Below, in pieces: positions 57,570 to 64,000 of a stretch of 64,000 bases of DNA (its first letter is position 1; the number at the start of each line of letters is the position of its first letter). The DNA comes from Epichloe hybrida. Lineage: Eukaryota > Ascomycota > Sordariomycetes > Hypocreales > Clavicipitaceae. The stretch spans positions 310,001 to 374,000 of the forward strand of contig JAFEKR010000032.1 in NCBI GenBank assembly GCA_019022495.1. The letters run 5' to 3'. A program made the position numbers and the translations under genes. The notes below the pieces were generated by a model. It was not told where the DNA came from, made no database searches, and saw only the letters and a program-made list of their open reading frames with translations.

Positions 57570-60382
57570 ATGGTTCTGGACGACTCTGGCCCAAGGCTTT
57601 CCTCTCGCGCTGCAACAATGTCGAACGCTGCTGTGAACACCAGCAACGCTCCTGCCGCTGCTCCTGCCGCCGCTGCCGCTGCCGCTGCCGCTGCCGCTGA
57701 CGACTCTGGTGAGCTTCGAGTCCCACTTTTGGCACACTCTACCCAACCTGCATGCACTGCCCCTCCCGTTCTCGCCGTTGGCGATGCTGCTGCTGTTGCT
57801 TGGGCGGGAGACGTGCCAGGAAAAAAAAAAAAAAAAGAAGAAGAGGAAAAGGGAGCTTCGCCCACGACTTACCTGGATCGTTTCCAAGAATATCACCACT
57901 CCAATTCGCATTGTGTCGCCCCTTGTGCCTGTCAATTCAACATCGGTTGCGTTCCTATGATGGACTTGTGTCTCATGTGCTAACCAGGATGCACTCCGTA
58001 TAGCTTCTACAATCACCGTAAACACCAAGGCGCCAGCGGCCAACTTCCCCCCACCCAAGACAGACAAGCCCCGCCCTCATGTTTGCGCAACTTGCCAGCG
58101 TTCCTTCGCACGTCTCGAGCACCTGAAAAGGCACGAGCGTTCCCACACCAAGGAGAAGCCATTCGAATGCCCCGAATGTGCACGATGCTTTGCCCGTCGT
58201 GATCTGCTGCTTCGCCACCAACAAAAGCTTCACCAAACCTCGACTCCGTCCTCTCGCCCTCGTAATCGACGCGAATCTGCCAGCGGTGCTACGCCTGCAC
58301 AGAATCGACGCAAAAACAGCGTCGCTGGTGTCAATGCGGCTGCCTCCAGCTCTACCGCAGCTCCCATGAGACCCAGAGCGAACACAATAAGCCATGTGGA
58401 CGGTGCTGCGATGCAAATGCTCGCCGCCTCTGCCAACGTCGCGTCGGTCGGTCGCCGAGGCATGGCTCACAGCCGCCATCCAAGTCTGGTAGGACTTCCA
58501 GTCCATAATCTAGACCACATCTTTGGCGGCATGTCGGCCGTTTTGGGCCAGAGGGGCTTGCAGCATGGACTTCCCAAACTCGAGACATCCCAGGCGGGCA
58601 ACAACAACAACAACAACAACGATTTTGATGCCAGCGGCCTGCGCACGGCACCACCAATGGCCGTCTTTAGCCCCGAGTTCGACTTTGAGGGTCTCTTTTT
58701 CGGTCCGGGCTCTACCATCAACCCCAACGCTCTTCATTACAACGACTCTCCACAGTCCATGGCGCTGGACCAAACCTCCCCTTTTGGGCAAAACTTGAAC
58801 GACGTGGCTTCGACGCAACAATTCGACGACGGCTTGGACTGGGTCACGGGGTTTGAACACCAAATGACGTTCAACACCAACGAAAACGTGATTGACGGAT
58901 CGAGCCCGTCAGCTATCAGCACGACGAGCCAGAGTGGGATCAGCGATGTGATGGTGGATGGATCAAACCATCCGGCTCCTGCAGGAACGAGCACCATGTG
59001 GCAACCTTCGGTCATGGGACCTCCACAGATGCCGAACCCGTTTGCGATGGATTTGAATGGTTCGGTCTTTCCAGACCTCCTTAGTGGTGCTCCTTTATCA
59101 CCTCAGCCAGCTACTCAAAAGATCAATGACCCGTGTTCCTGCGCGCCTCCAACTCCCACACTGAGCTCGTTGAGCACGCCCGTCGTATCCGGCGTCGTAT
59201 CCGGAATAAACCCTCAAAACCTGAAGAGTCCAAGTCTCGGCCTCCACGCCGCCCCGGACACTCGGTCGTCTCTACAGAGGGGAAACTACCACACCACTTC
59301 TCCCGTGACAACCATAACAGATGCTACCCGGACTGCCATTGTGACCATTTTCTCCCACTGTCTGCCCTTTGGTGGCCGTAAATACTCCTCAAGCTCCTCA
59401 TCAATAGGCTCTCCTACGTCACCCCACGTCCAGTCGTCGGGCGGCAGCGCATCCGCAAGCCCGGCCGCTACCGCCATGACTGTGCCTTGCACCCAGGATC
59501 TCCGGAGATACGTCAAGGCCTACTTGACATGTTTTCATCCTCATCTGCCGTTCCTTCACCTTCCCACTCTTTGCTTTGATGTGTCCCCAGATTCAATGAG
59601 CTACTCCAACGGCGGAGGTGGCAACGGATGCTTGCTGCTTTCCATGGCTGCCTTGGGTGCTGCCTATGAGATGGAACATGCACAGTCGAAAGAACTGTTT
59701 GACATGGCCAAAAAGATTGTCTTTTTCTATCTCGAAGAACGAAGGCAATCCGACGCTCGCAAAGCCAATGCGCGACGCAGCACGGTTGCGACCGATTCGA
59801 CATCACGGCAACAGCAGAATCAGGCCGCGTCCAGCACCCCGCTGTGGCTCGTCCAAGCCATGCTTCTCATCGTCATCTACGGACATACCTGTTCTGACAA
59901 GGTGACGAGCGACATTGCGTTCACGCTTTTCACCGCGCTCGTCGGCCTGTCCCAGTCAGCAGGGCTGATCAATCGCGGCAAGGGACATGGGTCCATGAAC
60001 AGCGGCAGTGGCAGCGACAGCGACAGCGACAGCAGCAGCCTTGCGCAAGATGATGTCGACATGTCCGATGGGCCAAGCTGGGGACGGCGGCAGACGCAGC
60101 AGCAGATGCGGCAGCAGAAGGAATGGCTCGAATGGAAGTCGGTCGAGGAACACAAGAGAACCGTCTACGTCATCTTCATCTTGTCCAGCCTGGCCGTTGC
60201 CAGTTTCAACCACAGCCCTGCCTTGACCAATTCCGAAATCTCCATCGACTTGCCCTGCGACGAGGAACTCTTCGCGGCCGAATCCAGCGCTGCCTTTGCT
60301 GCCAAGGGCGGTGTCGAAGCAGCCAACCACAATCGCCTGACGTTTCTTGACTCTTTGGGCGAGCTCCTCTGCACAAATGAGA

Positions 60383-60424
<42 letters not shown>

Positions 60425-61560
60425 TCATGTCGCCCACTGCCATCCCCCCAGACCAGCCGCTGACAGAAATCAAGCCGAGCGCCTTTGGATGTCTAGTGCT
60501 GATCTACGCGCTGCACAATTACATCTGGGAAACGCGCCAACAACATCAGAATAGGACCTGGACGCACCTGGACTCGGAAAAGATGCATGGTCACGTTGAG
60601 CCGGCGTTGAAGGCGTGGCAGGTTGCATGGTCTAGCAACCCGCAGCACAGCATCGAACGACCCAACCCGTTTGGGCTGGGCCCAATATCTGCAGATGCCA
60701 TCCCGCTCTTGGATCTAGCCTACGTCAAGCTATTTGTCGACTTTGGTCCGGCAAAGGAGAAGTTGTGGCAACGTGACTGGGACGGCATGATTGATGAGTT
60801 GTCTCGAAACTGTGAGGCGCCCGAGGAAAAATTCCCATTGCCATTGCCGACGTCCATGTCCGAGCCCGGCACAGAACAATCGCTGAACAATGGATTCATG
60901 GACGATCCCTCCCGCGCCTCGGAGAACTTCTCCAACGGCATGTCTGCGGACAGGCCCTTTGGCACAAGTCGTGACGCCAGCGGGGCAGGGCGCGGCATCC
61001 CCCGGAGTGAGCGGCGTCTGCGAACCGCTTCGTTCTACGCCGTCGACTCTCTTTCCATGTCAGACAAGCTCGGTGCCACGTTTGCTGACAGGACAAGCCA
61101 CGAACTGCCCATGCAAACAGCGCTGTGCACAGCCGAGTGCGCCCAGGTTGTGGCCGGATGGATCACGGCGTTGCAGGACCGCGTTGGCCCGTATATCGGC
61201 ATCATTGGACAGGACGCCATTGATTTCAGTCAGGTCCCAGCCATCATCCTTTTGGATGAAGAGGACATCAAGCTCTTGGGCAGGATTGAGGATATACTGT
61301 CCACGGCCGAAGTCAAAATTGGCCAGCGGCTTGGCACCGTTGATTCTTCCGGCGGCATGAACGGATCCGAATCTGTCTTGTCCCCAGATGGCTTCAACGG
61401 GTATGCGGCCAAGATCTTGCGTCTCGCAGCATGGATGGTGAGCAAATCTGCCGTGTGGCCCATGGCTCACGTTGCGGCCCACGGTCTGGACATGTATGCA
61501 AACCACGTGCGGGCCAGAGCAGAAAAGTCTGTGCCGGGCTCGGTCCCAATGATGATGTGA
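57570..61560 (+). CDS. C2H2 zinc-finger transcription factor with fungal-specific regulator domain
   Basis: This is a nuclear DNA-binding regulator of about 1,236 residues. Exon 1 starts at ATG 57570 ([15 protein letters not shown]) with an Ala-rich tract; exon 2 is 57988-61560. Two Adr1-like C2H2 fingers lie at about residues 79-122 ([21 protein letters not shown] and [22 protein letters not shown]), followed by a basic region [10 protein letters not shown] long Ser/Asn/Pro-rich middle precedes the fungal-trans domain from about residue 545 ([21 protein letters not shown]). A 13-Gln tract is at 60385-60423. The obvious donor (57708|GTGAGC) leaves exon 1 in phase 1 while the CCAG acceptor needs phase 0, so the 279-base intron, which includes a 16-base A run, may hide a micro-exon or a base error. 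Confidence 0.85.
60385..60423 (+). repeat. In-frame CAG repeat (13 Gln)
   Basis: Thirteen pure CAG codons inside the fungal-trans part of the regulator. No interrupting CAA, so length is probably variable among strains. Confidence 0.95.
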
Positions 61561-62853
61561 CTTGCCAATTGGATATACAGGGACAGGAAAAGAGCGTATC
61601 TACTTTGTGTGGGGAGGCCATCTTTATCGGTGGAAGCACTTGCTGCATCTGTTGAGAGTTCGTCTTGCCTGGAGATTGGATACCCCTTTTGAAGCTTGAA
61701 GCAACAGCACGACACATGACCTCTATTTCAAATACACGACACGGCGGTGTATGATGGTGCGGGAGTTTCACTCTCTCTTTTCTCACACACACACACTCTC
61801 CCCCCTTTCTTTCTTCTTCCTCCTCTTCTCTGGCCCTCCATCCTTGCCTGTCCGGCGCCCCGGCGAACCCGTGTTCCGCATCCAAATCCTAGCCCATTGC
61901 GCCTAACCTACACCGCGCCCACGAAGTAACATGGATGCGTCATGGCTATATAATTATTTCTTGACGTATTCTTCTCCCGTCACGCTCACACGAGCGCTTT
62001 CAAAGCGGCCGGTAACGAACGCAGCAACCCAACGTCTTGATGAAACTGGTGGGCGCTGGATGCAATGAATGAATGGCTACGACGTGGCGGCGCGGCAACT
62101 TCTGGCCAGCGACATGACGGGCTGACGAGCCAAGATGATATGATGTACAAAAAGTACGAGCAAGGGAGGTGGCTGGGTTCGCTGACCTTTTTTTGCTTCT
62201 TGTTTTGTGAATGGCAAGCTCGCCACAGAAATTAAATAAAAAAATCCCACCATCAACGCGTGTGTTTTAAGATGCCAAGCCCTTCTTTTGCTCCGTCCCC
62301 CCATCCCATCCCATCCATCTACGGCGACGATGTCATGCTTTGCCCAGAAAGGCGGTCGGCACATGTTGGTAAAAGCGACGAGACAAACGCAATGCAGGCG
62401 AGACGAATTGCCGATCCAGCCTCGGGAATAGATTTGCACAGGCACCGACTAGATAGGCGACAAATACAGCAAAGATGTATATTTCCATGGCTTCATACTT
62501 CGTCAATTCGTTCGAGTAAGAGTGATTATTTACAGACGGTGTGGCTGCGACTATATTCACCATTCATCATTCCCACCAGCAACAACGAGATGCCCGCCAA
62601 ATAGAGTAAAAATAGACCCTTTATGCCCATTGGGTATATTATTTTCCACCATTTGACAACGCCTGAATGATCCACCTCTCCAACCTCGCCAAGAAAAAGA
62701 ACAGAAACGCCTCTTTTTGAATCACAATGCTTCGTATACACACATACAACACACACACACACACACATGTCCATCCATTATTTGCAAACACCATGCCCGC
62801 CAATCGCTGTACCTTCGCTCCACATGATTCTCGTCAGGGCCAAGCCGACTTTG
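61561..62853. other. Convergent intergenic region
   Basis: This is a 1.3 kb gap between the regulator and the arrestin-like gene on the opposite strand. It contains pyrimidine-rich patches (61766-61830) and an AC repeat (62749-62766). No gene or RNA was identified. Confidence 0.55.
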
Positions 62854-64000
62854 TCATATCCCCGCCGGCGCCTGCCCTGGGCGGTGCGGTAGATTGGCCA
62901 GATTGGGGTTGATGGAGGGGCGAGTGATTTCGAGACTCCTGCTGGGCATCCTGCCTCCGGGTGTCCTGGGATTGCGGACGTTGACTCGTCCAGATCGATC
63001 CAATATCCTCGGTGGCTGTTCGTCCGAGTCGGACCCCGAGTTGTTGTCATGTTCGTTCATGTAGCCGTAATCTGCTAGGCGCGTAAAATAGTCGGCAAGA
63101 CCATCGACGCTTGGCGTCCCGATCACAGCATCGTATTGGGGAGGAGGCGTCATGAGAGAAGCGACGGCTGCCTCCGGGGCATCCGCTACGAGAACCGGCG
63201 CGGGAGGAGGAGCTGTGTCCTCATCGAACGCAGGAGGCTGGAAACTGGGTACCCGGAGCAGGTGAATGGGACGCGGCTCGCCTTGGCCCCCGGGGTTACC
63301 AATAGTTCGCGACGGACTGCTGCCGGTCTCAGTCACCAGGTTCGGGTTCGGGGACGCGTGTGCAACGTGAGCTGGCTGTGGAGGAAGAGGAAGACCATCA
63401 TTGCCCATGTTAACGCTAGGAAGCGTGCCGGTAGATGAATTCGGCGATCCATCAGCCGCGAACGTGGCCGAATCGGAACAGCCACATTTGGACTGAAAGC
63501 GAGCTGGCTGGCTCGTCGGACTGGAATAAGCGGGCAGGTTCGTGTTGGCCTGAGTAGCACGGCAGTTGAGTACGGTAAAGGGCGAATCGATACTGATTTC
63601 AAAGTGCCGGCGTTTGGTCCCTGTTGGATCCTCAGGATCGATGCGACTGATCCTCAAGACAATCTACAAAACAACCGTGTTAACAGAGCCAAGTGGGGAA
63701 ATGAGAGGGTGATGATCAAACATGGGGGTTTTTTTTCTTCTTTTCTTCTTTTCTGAGCAACTCACCTTGATCCAGTGATATACATTCACATTCTTCCAGC
63801 TACAGTCTGGATGAAGCCGCATATCCTTGTTTTTCGCCATCATTTGGCAAGTAGGGAGCTGCACATTTGCTTCCATCTCCGTGGCACCCCACATGTGCTC
63901 CAGACCCAAGTCCAAGTCGCCGAGCAAGTTGTTTGTTGGCTCTGGCAAGGGCTCGGCGGATCGACCGTGTCGTGCAGCGTCTCTTGTCCGCCAAAGGTTG
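62854..64000 (-). CDS. Arrestin-like ubiquitin-ligase adaptor (creD/Rod1 type), N-terminus outside window
   Basis: This is a cytoplasmic adaptor that recruits the HECT ligase Rsp5/HulA to membrane transporters for endocytosis. Minus-strand exons are >64000-63766 and 63663-62854; the 102-base intron (GTGAGT...TTGTAG) joins VYHWIK to IVLRISR. Visible are the end of the arrestin C domain (LGDLDLGLEHMWGATEMEANV, PDCSWKNVNVYHWIK, RRHFEISIDSPFTVLNCRATQANTNLPAYS) and a disordered tail of about 220 residues. Rsp5-binding motifs are present as LPAY and PPQY (near MTPPPQYDAV). The tail carries a poly-Pro/Ala stretch and a PNPNL-type ending. The arrestin N domain and start codon lie right of the window. 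Confidence 0.9.

Noticed and set aside
57122..57865. 247-residue frame on the minus strand
   Set aside because: Antisense to the regulator leader, exon 1 and intron; low-complexity Phe, Ala and Gln/Thr runs come from simple repeats.
1..64000. CRISPR arrays, prophage, or secondary-metabolite cluster
   Set aside because: No regularly spaced repeats of that kind, no phage genes, and the lone P450 has no synthase or terpene cyclase neighbour.

Overview
The window comes from a filamentous ascomycete, most likely a sordariomycete of the order Hypocreales. The evidence is short GT-AG introns (about 55-130 bases), typical fungal gene families (Dal5-type transporters, Vps66/Loa1 acyltransferase, kinesin-14, C2H2 plus fungal-trans regulator, creD-type arrestin), and a block whose CA/TG-poor, TA-rich composition is the mark of repeat-induced point mutation (RIP). 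The order call is an impression from protein similarity and was not tested by a search.

Left arm (1-11.9 kb). The 3' part of a Dal5-type transporter runs off the left edge. It is followed by dihydroxy-acid dehydratase (ILV3), a Vps66/Loa1-like lysophosphatidate acyltransferase on the minus strand, a kinesin-14 motor gene that carries an apparent one-base frameshift in its coiled coil, and an unrecognised 260-residue protein.

Centre (11,899-44,818). This 32.9 kb AT-rich block is one nest of LTR retrotransposons with no intact gene. From LTR pairs of exactly equal length and 5-base target duplications the order can be read: element O (minus strand, TSD GTTTT) received A2 (GTACT) and a 586-base non-coding TRIM-like element D (CATAG). 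A2 received A1 of its own family inside its 5' LTR (CTATA). A1 received B (CTTGC), and B received C in its 3' LTR (AATAG). O, A, B and C are Ty1/copia elements ruined by stops. At every level the outer ends of an element are less mutated than the same bases in the partner LTR, which suggests repeated rounds of RIP after successive insertions.

Right arm (44.8-64 kb). Normal composition returns at once. The genes are a HhH-GPD DNA glycosylase whose start codon lies about 210 bases from the LTR edge, a six-exon cytochrome P450 with an 11-base micro-exon in the haem loop, a secreted probably GPI-anchored 5'-nucleotidase divergent from a second Dal5-type transporter, a CAP/PR-1 secreted protein on the minus strand, a 2.85 kb stretch of simple repeats with no gene, a large C2H2 transcription factor, and the 3' part of an arrestin-like ubiquitin-ligase adaptor that runs off the right edge.

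The genes do not form an obvious pathway or biosynthetic cluster. The most unusual content is the layered transposon nest and what it records about RIP.
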